DNA of 64,000 nucleotides from Hirschia sp. GTDB taxonomy: Bacteria > Pseudomonadota > Alphaproteobacteria > Caulobacterales > Hyphomonadaceae. This document shows, one piece after another, positions 18,496-29,197 of this stretch. How positions within the stretch are numbered: the stretch's first letter is position 1; each line of letters starts with the position of its first letter. Where the stretch lies: assembly GCA_002709235.1 (NCBI GenBank), contig PAQI01000012.1, forward strand, positions 35,445 through 99,444. Reading direction: 5' to 3'. The translations under genes and the position numbers were made by a program. The notes below the pieces were generated by a model. It was not told the origin of the DNA, ran no database searches, and was given only the letters and a program-made list of their open reading frames with translations.

Positions 18496-19329
18496 GTGAC
18501 TGACCACGCCGCACTTGAATCTGCCATTAACTCCGCATGGGAAGCACGCGCCGAGTTTTCCACCGCCACCAAGGGTGAGGCACGTGATGCAGTCACGGAA
18601 GCGCTGGAGCTGATTGACAAGGGCGAATTGCGTGCAGCATCGCCAAATGCCGACAAGAGCTGGACAGTAAATGAGTGGGTCAAGAAAGCGGTCCTTCTGT
18701 CATTCCGCCTGAACCCGAATGCATTGGTCACAGGTGGTCCCGGCGGTGCCAACTGGTTTGACAAGGTACCTTCCAAGTTCGAGGGTTGGTCCGAACAGGA
18801 TTTTGTCGACGCCGGTTTTCGCGCCGTTCCTGGTGCCATTGTTCGCCGTGGATCATTTGTGGGCCGCGACACTGTGCTGATGCCATCCTTCATCAATATT
18901 GGTGCCTATGTTGACGAAGGAACGATGGTCGACACATGGGCAACCGTCGGGTCCTGTGCCCAGATCGGCAAGAACGTACACATTTCCGGCGGTGCCGGTA
19001 TCGGCGGCGTTCTGGAACCACTCCAGGCCTCGCCCGTGATCATCGAAGACAATTGCTTTATCGGTGCCCGTGCCGAAGTCGCTGAAGGCGTGATTGTCCG
19101 CGAGGGGTCCGTACTGGCCATGGGCGTGTTCCTTAGCCAGTCCACAAAGATCGTTCACCGCGACACCGGCGAAATCATGTATGGCGAAGTTCCGCCCTAT
19201 TCGGTCATTGTCCCCGGATCCCTGCCTGACGCGAATGGTGGGCCATCACTGGCCTGCGCCGTGATCATCAAGCAAGTCGACGCCAAGACCCGCTCAAAGA
19301 CGGGCGTAAACGAATTGCTGCGGGCGTAA
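18496..19329 (+). CDS. dapD: tetrahydrodipicolinate N-succinyltransferase
   Basis: 277 residues, starting at GTG with GGGAG upstream. DapD uses succinyl-CoA on tetrahydrodipicolinate in lysine and meso-DAP synthesis. The left-handed beta-helix repeats are visible ([52 protein letters not shown]), followed by [13 protein letters not shown]. It precedes dapE, which acts two steps later. Confidence 0.97.
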   Translation: MTDHAALESAINSAWEARAEFSTATKGEARDAVTEALELIDKGELRAASPNADKSWTVNEWVKKAVLLSFRLNPNALVTGGPGGANWFDKVPSKFEGWSEQDFVDAGFRAVPGAIVRRGSFVGRDTVLMPSFINIGAYVDEGTMVDTWATVGSCAQIGKNVHISGGAGIGGVLEPLQASPVIIEDNCFIGARAEVAEGVIVREGSVLAMGVFLSQSTKIVHRDTGEIMYGEVPPYSVIVPGSLPDANGGPSLACAVIIKQVDAKTRSKTGVNELLRA

Positions 19330-19501
19330 AGCCATCTCAAGCGGTCTGGAGCAGGATATCTCGCTCTAGGCCGCAAACTACGTCGACAACACCATGGCAA
19401 GCCGCCATGCCCATACAGCACTTCTGTGTCCTGCTGAAACGGGCATGAAAAGGATAAGCTCGCCTCTTGCCCGCGAACCACAATACAGCATATCTCAGCA
19501 C

Positions 19502-20653
19502 ATGATTGATGCATCCAACACCGTGATCGACCCCATTGCGCTTTCTCAGGCGCTCATTCGCTGTGCCTCAGTGACTCCACAGGACGAAGGCGCGCTGGAT
19601 GTGCTGGAATCTGCCTTGAAGCAACTTGGCTTTCGTACCAAGCGCTATCCCTTTGAAGAGGTCGACAATCTTTACGCCGTGATTGGCGATAGCGGCCCCA
19701 ATCTTTGTTTCGCAGGGCACACTGATGTCGTGCCTGTCGGCGATGCAGCAAAATGGTCAGTTGATCCATTCGCAGCAGAGATCCGCGGCGGAGACATGAT
19801 TGGCCGTGGCACAGTGGATATGAAATGCGCCATTGCGGCCTTCGTATCAGCCGTTTCCACCTATCTGGAAACCAATGGCCTGCCGCCTGGGCGGATCTCA
19901 TTTCTGATCACGGGTGACGAGGAAGGCCCTTCCATAAACGGCACCGTGAAGCTTCTTCCGGCTATCACTGCAGACGGCGAAACACTGGATGCCTGCATTG
20001 TGGGTGAACCAACATCGGAAAACACGCTCGGCGATGTGGTGAAGAATGGACGGCGCGGCTCGCTGAACGGCGTCGTTCGGGCTATCGGCAAACAAGGCCA
20101 TGCTGCCTATCCGGAGAAATCCGCAAACCCCGTCCCCATTCTGCTCGATTTTCTCAGTGATATCAAAGGCCCAATGGATTCAGGTGCGGAAGGATTTCAA
20201 CCCACCAATCTGGAAATTACCAGTGTCGACGTCGCAAATCCCGCGCACAATGTCATCCCTGCTGAAGCAACAGCGAAGTTCAATATTCGCTTCAATACCA
20301 ACCACACGGGCGATCAACTCAAGACATGGCTTCAGGAGAAAGCAGACCGGCATTCCTCTGATGGCGTCAAACTAATGTTGGATCTGAAAGTGACGGGTGA
20401 GTCTTTCTACACCAAGCCCTGCCGGTTCACAGACGCCCTCATCTCGGCTGTAACTGCAGAGACCGGTGCCGCACCCGCCCTGACGACGGGCGGAGGTACA
20501 TCAGATGCCCGCTTCATCAAGGATTATTGTCCGGTAGCCGAACTTGGCCTGAAGAACGACACCGCGCACAAGGTGGATGAGTTCACTTCACTGGCCGAAA
20601 TCGAACAGCTGACACGGATCTATCACAGACTGATCGGTGCCTATTTCAGCTGA
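19502..20653 (+). CDS. dapE: succinyl-diaminopimelate desuccinylase
   Basis: 383 residues from ATG 19502, the usual length; the frame remains open upstream to 19394 but without family-like sequence. DapE is a dizinc M20 hydrolase that removes the succinyl group. FAGHTDVVPVGD, GRGTVDMKCAIAAF, ITGDEEGPSINGT, GEPTSEN and GGGTSDARFI carry the metal ligands and catalytic glutamate. No strong SD decides the start. Its 3' end overlaps truA (convergent) by 13 bases. Confidence 0.95.
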   Translation: MIDASNTVIDPIALSQALIRCASVTPQDEGALDVLESALKQLGFRTKRYPFEEVDNLYAVIGDSGPNLCFAGHTDVVPVGDAAKWSVDPFAAEIRGGDMIGRGTVDMKCAIAAFVSAVSTYLETNGLPPGRISFLITGDEEGPSINGTVKLLPAITADGETLDACIVGEPTSENTLGDVVKNGRRGSLNGVVRAIGKQGHAAYPEKSANPVPILLDFLSDIKGPMDSGAEGFQPTNLEITSVDVANPAHNVIPAEATAKFNIRFNTNHTGDQLKTWLQEKADRHSSDGVKLMLDLKVTGESFYTKPCRFTDALISAVTAETGAAPALTTGGGTSDARFIKDYCPVAELGLKNDTAHKVDEFTSLAEIEQLTRIYHRLIGAYFS

Positions 20654-21438
20654 ATCGATCCAAGTGCAATCTGATCAGCAGGTGCATTCGATAGATCTTC
20701 ATCATAATCGACACGCGCCAGATACAATCCATCCGGCGGCGCAACCTGACCGCAGGCCTTCCGGTCAGCTGCTGTCAGAATTTCCCTGATCCAGTCAGGT
20801 GTCTTGCGACCTCGCCCGACTTCAAACAGCGATCCGACAATCGACCTCACCTGACGATGAAGGAAACTGCGAGCCCCAACCTGCACGCGGACTTCCTGCC
20901 CGTCTCGATCAACTCGGATATAGTTTATTGATTTGATCGGGCTGTCCGCCTCGCATCGTGCATCACGAAATGTCGAAAAATCATGCGTGCCAAGCAGGTG
21001 CTGCGCACCTTCATGCATTGCTGTCTCGTCAATCGGTTGAATAACGCGCCAGGCTTTCTGACGATCGAATGTCAGCCCGGCGCGTCGATCAACCAGCCTG
21101 TAGATGTAATGACGCTGTGTGGCGGAAAATCGGGCATGAAATTCCGGGCTCGCCTCTTCAGCAAGGAGAACTGCGACAGGGTGCGGCCGGATGTGATAGT
21201 TCAGCGCGTCTCGCAATTTGATCGCACTGATGTCCTTTCTCATATCAATATGAGCGACTTGCCCCAATGCATGTACACCAGCATCCGTCCTTCCGGCGCC
21301 AAACACCGTGACCGGCTCACCTTCAACGCCAAACGCAGCATCCTCGATGACCTGCTGTACGGACATGAAGTCAGGTTGTCTTTGCCAGCCCTTGAATGGG
21401 GTTCCCTCATATTCGATCGTCAGTTTGAAGCGCTTCAT
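20641..21438 (-). CDS. truA: tRNA pseudouridine(38-40) synthase
   Basis: 265 residues. TruA converts uridines at positions 38-40 of the tRNA anticodon stem. The N-terminal [19 protein letters not shown], catalytic aspartate in [12 protein letters not shown] and the C-terminal [13 protein letters not shown] are diagnostic. The start overlaps the fmt stop by 4 bases (ATGA), so the two are translationally coupled. Confidence 0.97.
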   Translation of the reverse strand: MKRFKLTIEYEGTPFKGWQRQPDFMSVQQVIEDAAFGVEGEPVTVFGAGRTDAGVHALGQVAHIDMRKDISAIKLRDALNYHIRPHPVAVLLAEEASPEFHARFSATQRHYIYRLVDRRAGLTFDRQKAWRVIQPIDETAMHEGAQHLLGTHDFSTFRDARCEADSPIKSINYIRVDRDGQEVRVQVGARSFLHRQVRSIVGSLFEVGRGRKTPDWIREILTAADRKACGQVAPPDGLYLARVDYDEDLSNAPADQIALGSIQLK

Positions 21439-22385
21439 GACAGGGCCGACAATTGTGTTCCGACGGGCACGTCCAATCCGCGCAGAAAGGTCTGCGCATC
21501 AACTGGCCCCTTTCCTGCCTTCTGCAATCGCGTCAATCTGACGGCTCCATCTCCACACGCGACCAATAGTTGATCATCCAATGTTTCACCCGGCTGACTT
21601 GCTGAGCTGTCATTGCGGCCAATCCTTGCGCCGAGTGCCTTGATTCGCATTGGCCCTTTGGGCGTGTCCAGCTCGAACCAGGCACCCGGTACTGGCGACA
21701 GACCATTGATCTGATGACAGACATGCTTGGCGGATTGTGACCAATCTATGCGTGTCTCCTCATTGGTGAGCTTGCTTGCATAGGTCTGCCCATCCTCGGA
21801 CTGCTGCGTGAAAACTGCCTTACCATCTTCAACGGCCGCAAGAGCCTTCACGATGAGCTCGGCACCCAATGCGGCCAGGCGATCATGCAATTCACCAGCT
21901 GTATCCTCGGGTTCGATATCCGTGCGCGCTGTCATCATGACAGGACCTGTATCCAGTCCGGCTTCCATCTGCATCACCTGGACACCCGTTTCTGTATCAC
22001 CGGCCATGATTGCACGCTGAATAGGAGCAGCACCGCGCCAACGCGGCAGCAGGGATGCATGGATGTTTAGGCAGCCCATGCGTGGAGCATCCAGAATGGC
22101 TTGAGGAAGCAATAAGCCATAAGCAACCACCACTGCGATATCGGCGTTCAGTGCTGCAAAAGCAGCTTGTTCATCAGCTGATTTCAAACTGACCGGCGTA
22201 CGTACTTCGAGACCTTGAGTTTCAGCAAATGCATGAACAGGTGTTGGACGCAGTGTTTTTCCACGTCCGGCCCGTCGTGGTGGTTGCGAATAGACGCAAG
22301 CAATTTCATGTCCGGCTTCCATGATGGATTTCAGACAGCCGACCGAGAACTCTGGCGAGCCCATGAATATGATACGCATAGACAT
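21435..22385 (-). CDS. fmt: methionyl-tRNA formyltransferase
   Basis: 316 residues. Fmt formylates the initiator Met-tRNA with 10-formyl-THF. The N-terminal [16 protein letters not shown], the folate-site [21 protein letters not shown] and [17 protein letters not shown] are present, with the C-terminal OB-like domain after residue 210. Start is ATG 22385 or the ATG two codons later. It follows def, its functional partner. Confidence 0.97.
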   Translation of the reverse strand: MSMRIIFMGSPEFSVGCLKSIMEAGHEIACVYSQPPRRAGRGKTLRPTPVHAFAETQGLEVRTPVSLKSADEQAAFAALNADIAVVVAYGLLLPQAILDAPRMGCLNIHASLLPRWRGAAPIQRAIMAGDTETGVQVMQMEAGLDTGPVMMTARTDIEPEDTAGELHDRLAALGAELIVKALAAVEDGKAVFTQQSEDGQTYASKLTNEETRIDWSQSAKHVCHQINGLSPVPGAWFELDTPKGPMRIKALGARIGRNDSSASQPGETLDDQLLVACGDGAVRLTRLQKAGKGPVDAQTFLRGLDVPVGTQLSALS

Positions 22386-22423
22386 GCTGGAGCAGCCCTC
22401 AAATACAGCGCGACTTCAGCGCG

Positions 22424-22945
22424 TCAGACCGTCTCACTTGAACGGCGTCTGGCTTTCTTGACCTTGTCCACCGCTCGTGTGCGTTTCAGGCGCGAAAGAT
22501 AATCAATGAACAGCACGCCTTCCAGATGATCCATTTCATGCTGGATGCATGTGGCATAAAGCCCCTCGGCCCATTCCTCGACAGCTTTACCATCATAATC
22601 GAGATATCTGAGCCTGACCCTCTCTGGTCGTTCTACAGTCTCGTAGATTTCCGGAACTGATAGACAGCCTTCTTCATAGGGCTGGGTGTCTTCCACCGTC
22701 TCCAATATTTCCGGATTGACGAAATAGCGCGGCTGGGGATCTTCACCTTCACGCGCCAGATCCATCACGATCACACGCACAGGTTCTCCGATCTGGACGG
22801 CAGCCAGACCAATCCCCGGTGCGTCATACATCGTCTCCAGCATGTCATCCATGAGAGCGCGCAATTGATCGTCGACCTTGTCCACAGGTTTAGAAACCTG
22901 TTTCAGGATTGGGTCGGGTACAGTCAGGATTGGTCGAATAGCCAT
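22424..22945 (-). CDS. def: peptide deformylase
   Basis: 173 residues. It removes the N-formyl group from new proteins. Motif 1 [10 protein letters not shown], motif 2 [10 protein letters not shown] (metal cysteine) and motif 3 [14 protein letters not shown] (two histidines plus catalytic glutamate) are all intact. It lies upstream of fmt and truA in the same direction. A basic tail [11 protein letters not shown] follows the fold. Confidence 0.97.
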   Translation of the reverse strand: MAIRPILTVPDPILKQVSKPVDKVDDQLRALMDDMLETMYDAPGIGLAAVQIGEPVRVIVMDLAREGEDPQPRYFVNPEILETVEDTQPYEEGCLSVPEIYETVERPERVRLRYLDYDGKAVEEWAEGLYATCIQHEMDHLEGVLFIDYLSRLKRTRAVDKVKKARRRSSETV

Positions 22946-22982
22946 AGAGACTAGCTAGGTTTCAACGCCCTTCGGGTCAAGA

Positions 22983-24578
22983 TCAGGCACGCCGTCTTGG
23001 CTTGTCACGCGGTGTATTTTCTGCGTCAGCCTTGTCAATTTCCGAAAACAGGAGGTCTCGTCCCTGTTTGAGCTCACGTGTGCGGTCTTCGATTTCTTCC
23101 AGTTTTGGCAATGCCTTGCCATCCGAGTTGAAGCCCATTGCCTCGAACTTGCGCGCCTGAGGCATCACCTTGCCTTCAAGCGAGCCAACCAGATCATTAT
23201 AACTATTGGCTGATTGCGAGATATTACGGCCCAATTTCGCGACATGGCCGCCAAATACCGACAGGCGCGAATAAAGTTCGCGGGCCATATCGGTGACTTC
23301 GCGAGCATTCTTGGCGGCCTCTTCCTGGCGCCAGCCATATGCAACGGCCTTGGCAAGCGCGATCAGCGTTGATGGCGTGACGATGATCACCCGGTTCTTG
23401 GCGGCGAAATCGAACAAGGACCGGTCTTCTTCCAGTGCAGCCGCATAGAAATTTTCGCCGGGAATGAACATCGCAACAAAATCCACGGTGTCCTGCAATT
23501 TGTCCCAATAGCTCTTCTTGCCGAGCGTCTCGATATGCTTGCGAATATTGCGCGCATGAGCGGTCAGATGGGTCTGGCGTTCGGATACTTCCTCGGTTTC
23601 CGTGGCTGACAGATAGGAATCCACTGAAACCTTCGAGTCGATGACAAGCTGGCGACCACCAGGCATGCTGACGGTCACATCCGGACGGATCGCACCATTC
23701 TCATTGGCTGTGTGAGTTTGCTCGGTGAAATCACAGAATGGCGAAAGCCCGGCCATTTCCAACACGTTTCGAAGTGTTTCCTCACCCCAGCGTCCACCAC
23801 CTTTCGGGGCGCGAAGAGCATTTGCCAGATCAGATGTTGTCTTCTGCGTCGCTGTCACATTCTCCATGAGATTGCGCATCTGTTCTTTCATGGAACTGCG
23901 TTCTTCAGCCGTGATCTTCTGAATGGATTCCACCTTCTCGTGAAAATGACCAAAGCTCTCCTGAATGGGCTGCATCAGTTTCTTCAGCTCACCTTCAGCA
24001 CCTTCCTTGTGCTTTTTGAGGTGCTGATCAGCCATCTCGATGAACTGGTTTTGCGATTTGCGCAGTGCTTCATCGGCGAGATGCTGGAAGCGCTTCTGGA
24101 CATCTTCAGCCATTGCACGAAGCGATTGACGCTCCGCTTCCACTGCCTTGGCGCGCTCTTCCGATTGGGCTTCATAGGCCGCCAATCTGTTTTCAGCCGT
24201 TTCGGCGCGCTTTGAAAGTTCCTCGACGCGATTTGACAACGTAGCCCGGTCTTCTTTCCACTGCGCCTCCAGCCGCGTGCGTTCTTCTACACGCTGGGCT
24301 TCAAGCCGCCCTCGTTCTTCGTTCCATTCGGCCTGCTTTGCAGCAAACCGCCGGGCATCCTCATCAGCACGGCGATTTGCCGATTCCAGTTCGCCTTCCA
24401 GACGACCTCGCAGCGTGGCGGTTTCCGCTTCCTGCATGATGACCTGGCCGGAATGGCGCGCGTTGAATGTCTGACGCATCCACATCACAACTGCCGTCAG
24501 AACAACCAGCAGAAGAAACAGGATGATGTGAATACTATCGAAGGTGAGCGCGTCAGCGCCTGAGCCAAATGAGATCAT
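22983..24578 (-). CDS. rmuC: DNA recombination protein RmuC
   Basis: 531 residues. One N-terminal membrane helix (about 12-32) leads into a long coiled coil (about 45-260) and then the conserved RmuC nuclease-like domain with GRWGEETLRNVLEMAGL, RPDVTVSMPGGRQLVIDSKV and DFVAMFIPGENFYAAAL. RmuC limits genome rearrangement, probably as a nuclease. It is the first gene of the rmuC-def-fmt-truA set, with a 37-base gap to def. Confidence 0.94.
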   Translation of the reverse strand: MISFGSGADALTFDSIHIILFLLLVVLTAVVMWMRQTFNARHSGQVIMQEAETATLRGRLEGELESANRRADEDARRFAAKQAEWNEERGRLEAQRVEERTRLEAQWKEDRATLSNRVEELSKRAETAENRLAAYEAQSEERAKAVEAERQSLRAMAEDVQKRFQHLADEALRKSQNQFIEMADQHLKKHKEGAEGELKKLMQPIQESFGHFHEKVESIQKITAEERSSMKEQMRNLMENVTATQKTTSDLANALRAPKGGGRWGEETLRNVLEMAGLSPFCDFTEQTHTANENGAIRPDVTVSMPGGRQLVIDSKVSVDSYLSATETEEVSERQTHLTAHARNIRKHIETLGKKSYWDKLQDTVDFVAMFIPGENFYAAALEEDRSLFDFAAKNRVIIVTPSTLIALAKAVAYGWRQEEAAKNAREVTDMARELYSRLSVFGGHVAKLGRNISQSANSYNDLVGSLEGKVMPQARKFEAMGFNSDGKALPKLEEIEDRTRELKQGRDLLFSEIDKADAENTPRDKPRRRA

Positions 24579-24728
24579 GAGGGGAACATAACCAGTTCAA
24601 ATGTGGACCGCAAGCTGTAATTGTCGACCAAGAGAGCAGGAGTCGGTAGCTTCCACAAATGATGGCTGGCGAATGGGGACGAAGCGACTAACTATCCATG
24701 TAGAATGCCAATCTTTGGAGACTGTCCT

Positions 24729-25865
24729 ATGAAACGTGCTGCAATGTGCCTGTGTTCAACGGCTCTGGCCCTAACCGCCTGCTCCCAGGCCGACAGCGCT
24801 TCACCGAGCAATCAGACAGATGTGGCGCGCGGCTATGAGCTCACACCGATGGTTGAAGGGCTCGATATTGTCTGGGGCGCGGCATTCCTGCCGGATGGTG
24901 ACCTGCTGGTGACAGAGCGCGAGGGTGATCTGCATCTGATCGATGACTGGCAATTGGTGCCAACACCAATCGAAAACACGCCAGACGTTCTTGCAGAACG
25001 CCAGGGAGGGTTGCTGGATATTGCTCTTGATCCGGATTTTGAAGCCAATCGTTTGATCTACCTCTCCTACTCAAAGGGGACGCGAGAGGCCAACTCCACC
25101 GCCATAGCGCGCGCCCGGCTATCAACCGACCGCACCACACTGGAAGACGTTACGGATATCTTTGTCGGTGAGTTCAAGAAATCAGGCGGCGCGCATTTTG
25201 GCGGTCGATTGGGCTTTATGGATGACGGCACATTATTGCTGACACTTGGCGACGGTTTCAGCTATCGCGATGATGCGCAGAAGCTGACCAATCATCTGGG
25301 AACGATCGTGCGGATCAATACAGATGGATCAGTGCCGCCAGATAACCCCTTTGTCGGAATCGAGCAGGCGCGCCCGGAAATCTGGTCCTATGGACATCGC
25401 AATGTGCAAGGCCTGGCATTTGATCGTGCCAATGATGTGGTCTACGCACATGAACACGGGCCCAAGGGTGGCGATGAAATCAACATCATCAAACCTGCCA
25501 ATAATTACGGATGGCCCGTCATTTCCTATGGCGTGAATTATGACGGCACGATGGTTTCCAATGAAACCCATCACGAGGGCATGGAACAACCCATTGTCAA
25601 ATGGGTACCCAGTATCGCACCGGCGGGCATGACATTTTATACCGGCGACAAGCATGCGGAGCTAAAGGGCGATCTGATCGTCTCGGCACTGGCCGGAATG
25701 CAGATCCGCCAAGTGGACCTTGAAGACGGAAAGGTCGCGGGAGAAAACATCCTGATTGAAGGTGATGAGCGCTACCGCATGATCATCACTGGACCTGATG
25801 GCGAGATCTATGTGTCGATAGACAATCCGGATGGCGCAATTTTTCGATTGGACAAAGTGGAATAG
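24729..25865 (+). CDS. PQQ-dependent sugar dehydrogenase family lipoprotein
   Basis: 378 residues. A signal with lipobox LTAC near residue 18 anchors it. The six-bladed propeller of soluble aldose-sugar dehydrogenases (YliI/GdhB-like) is recognised by LDIVWGAAFLPDGDLLVTER, GGLLDIALDPDF, GGAHFGGRL, SYGHRNVQGLAFD and EHGPKGGDEINI. Actual PQQ binding and substrate are not shown by the sequence. GGAG lies 9 bases before the ATG. It is divergent from rmuC. Confidence 0.9.
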   Translation: MKRAAMCLCSTALALTACSQADSASPSNQTDVARGYELTPMVEGLDIVWGAAFLPDGDLLVTEREGDLHLIDDWQLVPTPIENTPDVLAERQGGLLDIALDPDFEANRLIYLSYSKGTREANSTAIARARLSTDRTTLEDVTDIFVGEFKKSGGAHFGGRLGFMDDGTLLLTLGDGFSYRDDAQKLTNHLGTIVRINTDGSVPPDNPFVGIEQARPEIWSYGHRNVQGLAFDRANDVVYAHEHGPKGGDEINIIKPANNYGWPVISYGVNYDGTMVSNETHHEGMEQPIVKWVPSIAPAGMTFYTGDKHAELKGDLIVSALAGMQIRQVDLEDGKVAGENILIEGDERYRMIITGPDGEIYVSIDNPDGAIFRLDKVE

Positions 25866-25900
25866 GTCCGGCCAGGAACCAGCCTGTTCATGCAAGCCGA

Positions 25901-26500
25901 CTAACGCCGTGAGCTCAACGCGGCGGCCAGCGTGCCATCATCCAGAGCGCCCAGTTCGCCGCCAACAGGAACGCCATGCGCAAGTCGTGTGACCTTCACG
26001 GAAAAGTTCTCAAGCCGATCAGCCACATAATGAGCCGTCACCTGCCCATCCACAGTCGCATTCAATGCCAGAATGACCTCGTTCACCGTCCCGCCCTCAA
26101 CTCGCGTGATCAACCGGTCGATATTGAGGTCGTCTGGACTGATCCCATCCAGCGCTGACAATCGCCCACCCAACACATGATAAAGCCCGCGAAACTCACC
26201 TGAGCGCTCCAGCGCCCAAAGATCGGAAACGCCTTCGACCACACATATCAAGGACTGATCCCTGCCCGATGCGGCACATATGGCACAAGGGTTGATGGAG
26301 TCGAGATTTCCGCAATTGACACAGGCAGAGACCGTTTCAGCCGCGTCACTCATCGCCATGGCAAGCGGTGCAAGCAGGCGTTCGGGTTTGGACAACAGCT
26401 GCAGCGCCGCACGCCGCGCTGAACGTGGTCCCATGCCGGGAAGTTTTGACATCAATTCGATGAGACGCAGGATCTCCGGCCCCGCCGAACGTCCTGACAT
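25901..26500 (-). CDS. recR: recombination mediator RecR
   Basis: 199 residues. RecR works with RecFO to load RecA on gapped [24 protein letters not shown] (HhH), the zinc site [16 protein letters not shown], and the Toprim core [15 protein letters not shown] are intact. The start at 26500 is chosen from the family N-terminus [10 protein letters not shown]; the frame is open further upstream but covers the neighbouring small gene. It follows a short membrane-protein gene, ybaB and dnaX, the standard dnaX-ybaB-recR order with one insertion. Confidence 0.97.
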   Translation of the reverse strand: MSGRSAGPEILRLIELMSKLPGMGPRSARRAALQLLSKPERLLAPLAMAMSDAAETVSACVNCGNLDSINPCAICAASGRDQSLICVVEGVSDLWALERSGEFRGLYHVLGGRLSALDGISPDDLNIDRLITRVEGGTVNEVILALNATVDGQVTAHYVADRLENFSVKVTRLAHGVPVGGELGALDDGTLAAALSSRR

Positions 26501-26502
26501 GG

Positions 26503-26736
26503 CTAGCTCCAGGCTGCGCGAGCGCGCTTGAAGCCGAACCGCAAGGCCGCAAGCAATAGCGCCCCGCCCCACAAAACGACAAAACCAAGCGTCACGCTGG
26601 CCTTGACCAGCGCCAGAACAACAGCACCAGCAACAATAATGCACAGCAGGCAGAAAAGGATAATATCAAGCCAAAGCGGCACGAGCGGCTTTTCGCTATC
26701 CTTGAAATCGCTTTCCTTGAGTTCAGTCAGCTCCAC
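26503..26736 (-). CDS. small two-TM membrane protein
   Basis: 77 residues, unrecognised. A charged N-terminus ([13 protein letters not shown]) precedes two hydrophobic stretches, [20 protein letters not shown] and [19 protein letters not shown], and a basic C-terminus [11 protein letters not shown]. It lies between ybaB and recR with 16 and 2 bases of spacing, so it is almost certainly co-transcribed. Function unknown. Confidence 0.7.
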   Translation of the reverse strand: MELTELKESDFKDSEKPLVPLWLDIILFCLLCIIVAGAVVLALVKASVTLGFVVLWGGALLLAALRFGFKRARAAWS

Positions 26737-26752
26737 GTATCAGCTCCAATTC

Positions 26753-27073
26753 TCAGAATGGCATCTTGAAACCGGGCAACACGCCCAAACCGGATGTGGC
26801 ATCCTTCATGGCGTCTTCATGCGCTTTTTCCAGCTTGCGGCGGGCATCGGCATGCGCCGCTTTTACCAGATCCTCGATAATCTCACCGTCACCTGGTTGA
26901 ACAAGGGATGGATCGATGGTCAGTCCGGCAAGGTCGCCCTTGCCCTTGAGAGTCACCTTGACCATGCCGCCGCCAGCGGCACCTTCAACTTGCAGATCAC
27001 CGAGCAATTCCTGCGCTTCTGCCAGCTTGCCCTGCATCTCCTGAGCCTGGCGCATGATGTCCTGGATGTTCAT
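26753..27073 (-). CDS. ybaB: YbaB/EbfC family nucleoid-associated protein
   Basis: 106 residues. The family binds DNA as a dimer. MNIQDIMRQAQEMQGKLAEAQ forms the N-terminal helix, followed by GGGMVKVTLKGKGDLAGLTID and the C-terminal DARRKLEKAHEDAMKDAT. It starts 6 bases after the dnaX stop and belongs to the dnaX-ybaB-recR operon. Confidence 0.96.
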   Translation of the reverse strand: MNIQDIMRQAQEMQGKLAEAQELLGDLQVEGAAGGGMVKVTLKGKGDLAGLTIDPSLVQPGDGEIIEDLVKAAHADARRKLEKAHEDAMKDATSGLGVLPGFKMPF

Positions 27074-27079
27074 CGGGTA

Positions 27080-29035
27080 TCAATCCTCCTGGTCCCAGTC
27101 GTCCGCTCCCCAGGGATCGTCGACGGGAGCATCATCACAATCTACGTTCTCATAGGCGGCCGGATCGAAAACCTCGTCAACCGGCCCCAAATCATCTTCA
27201 TCTGACGCATCATAAGCGTCGTAATTACGGCGACGGCTGAAATCGACGCGGATCACCCCGCCCTGCCCATCATCATCCAGTCGCTCGACCTTCACGATCC
27301 GCGCTTGCGGAAAAGCCGCCAATGCTTCTGCGACTTCCGGAATCGTCTTGATCTCCGCAATGCGTGCAACTTCCTCATCCTCACGCAGTTCGGCAAGCGT
27401 CTTCTTGTCAGAATGGGCCTCGTCGACCTTCCATTCAACGCCCGTTGTCTCTTCCAACCAATTTTTCATGCGCATAGGAAAATCTGCGCTCAGTTCTGGC
27501 AGGGGCGTATAGGTGAAACGGCCATAGGCGATTTCTGCCGGTCGTGTGTAATGTTCGACATCGAACAAGAGATTGACCTGCTTGTCAGTCTGCATGGCTG
27601 CGCAGATTTCACCAAGCGAACGCAAGACGGGGCCTGGCGCATCTTCTGGCGCGGGTTGCAACATGGCTACGGCTGCACCGCCCCCGCGAGATGCACGTGT
27701 GCCGGAACCACCGCCACCATTGCTCCCTGTTGACGGACCGTTGCCCTGGGCTGGTGGTTTGGAGGGCTGTCCTCCGCCAGAGCCACCAGGTGCCGGTCCA
27801 TCCCCGCCACCCGCCAGAATCCGCGCAGCTTCCTCGGGTGATGGCAGGCTTGCCGCTGCAGCCAGTCGCAGAACAACCATTTCCGCAGCGACGGAAGGAT
27901 CCGGTGCACGCGCGCAATCCTCAAAGCCCTGCAACAACACTTTCCAATAGCGAGACGCCTGCGCTGGACTGGCCTTTCCTGCCAGGGACTTCGTGCGTTC
28001 TGCCCAGTCTGCCGGACCGGCAAAGCTGTATTCATCACCAAGTGCCTGCGCACGGGCCAGTTCGGCCACGGCATCCAGCAGGTCCTTGATCAGAACCTGC
28101 GCTTCAGCGCCAGCTTGTAGCTGGGCAGTGGTTTCCTTCAATGCGTCCTTGTGTCGGCCTTCCAACGCCGCATCCAGAAGATCGAATATGCGGGTGCGGT
28201 CAGCCAGACCAAGCATGTCCCGTATGTCTTCCGCCGTGACTTCATCGGCCTCTGCCTGCACGATCGCCTGATCGAGGATCGACAAGGCATCACGCGCAGA
28301 ACCTTCAGCTGCCCGCGCAATCAGTGCCAGACCATCAGCAGCGACCTTTGCGCCTTCAGTCTTGCAGATATTACCCAGATGGCTGGCCAGTGCATCCGCT
28401 GTCAGCCTCTGGAGATTGAAGCGCTGACATCGCGACAGGACTGTAACCGGCACTTTTCTGATCTCAGTGGTCGCAAAGATGAACTTCACATGCTCTGGCG
28501 GTTCTTCCAGCGTCTTCAGCAGCGCATTGAACGCCGCCGTGGAGAGCATGTGCACCTCATCGATGATGTAGACCTTGTAGCGCGCATCCACCGGCGCATA
28601 GCGCACACCGTCCAGAAGCTCCCGCATATCGGCCACACCGGTACGGCTCGCCGCATCCAGTTCGAGAATATCGGGGTGGCGGCTTTCCATGATCGCCTGG
28701 CAGTGGCGACCTGGCGGGTCCAGCTTGATGGATGGACCATCATGATCATCAGATTGATAATTCAGAGCCCGCGCCAGAAGCCTTGCAGTCGTGGTCTTAC
28801 CCACACCGCGTACGCCTGTCAGCATGAAGGCATGGACAATACGGCCCGTCTTGAACGCGTTGGTCAGCGTGCGGACCATGGCTTCCTGGCCGACCATATC
28901 CTCAAAGCGCGAGGGACGGTATTTGCGCGCAAGCACCTGATAGGCACCATTCGTTGCGGGTGCATTATCAGAGAACATGGAGCCGGTATTCGGGTCCAGT
29001 CCTTCATCCGGCAGAGTATCGCTTGAGTCGGTCAT
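27080..29035 (-). CDS. dnaX: DNA polymerase III subunits gamma and tau
   Basis: 651 residues, the clamp-loader ATPase. Walker A GVRGVGKTTTARLLA (about 72), Walker B IIDEVHMLS (about 155), sensor 1 TTEIRKVP and the SRC arginine-finger region are present. The zinc-binding cysteines of the E. coli protein are mostly replaced: GRHCQAIMESRHPDILELDAAS keeps one. This is usual in alphaproteobacteria as far as I know. Residues about 425-475 are a Gly/Pro-rich linker, followed by the tau-type C-terminal domain for polymerase contact. A frameshift-produced gamma form is not evident. Confidence 0.96.
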   Translation of the reverse strand: MTDSSDTLPDEGLDPNTGSMFSDNAPATNGAYQVLARKYRPSRFEDMVGQEAMVRTLTNAFKTGRIVHAFMLTGVRGVGKTTTARLLARALNYQSDDHDGPSIKLDPPGRHCQAIMESRHPDILELDAASRTGVADMRELLDGVRYAPVDARYKVYIIDEVHMLSTAAFNALLKTLEEPPEHVKFIFATTEIRKVPVTVLSRCQRFNLQRLTADALASHLGNICKTEGAKVAADGLALIARAAEGSARDALSILDQAIVQAEADEVTAEDIRDMLGLADRTRIFDLLDAALEGRHKDALKETTAQLQAGAEAQVLIKDLLDAVAELARAQALGDEYSFAGPADWAERTKSLAGKASPAQASRYWKVLLQGFEDCARAPDPSVAAEMVVLRLAAAASLPSPEEAARILAGGGDGPAPGGSGGGQPSKPPAQGNGPSTGSNGGGGSGTRASRGGGAAVAMLQPAPEDAPGPVLRSLGEICAAMQTDKQVNLLFDVEHYTRPAEIAYGRFTYTPLPELSADFPMRMKNWLEETTGVEWKVDEAHSDKKTLAELREDEEVARIAEIKTIPEVAEALAAFPQARIVKVERLDDDGQGGVIRVDFSRRRNYDAYDASDEDDLGPVDEVFDPAAYENVDCDDAPVDDPWGADDWDQED

Positions 29036-29197
29036 GGCGGGACTTTAGCGCCACTGTGTCCGCGAGAACAGCGCTGAACACCGTTATTCAACAAGACTGT
29101 TCTCAAAGCACCTCGACCATGGCTGCTTTTACAAAGCTCGACCCAGTCAGCAAAAACGGGTTACAAGGTCGACAGGGTGAGAAAACAGGGCGGACAC

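Noticed and set aside
25901-26740. longer RecR start at 26644
   Set aside because: The added N-terminus (Cys-rich) is the antisense-frame reading of the small membrane gene; RecR proper begins MSGRSAGP at 26500.
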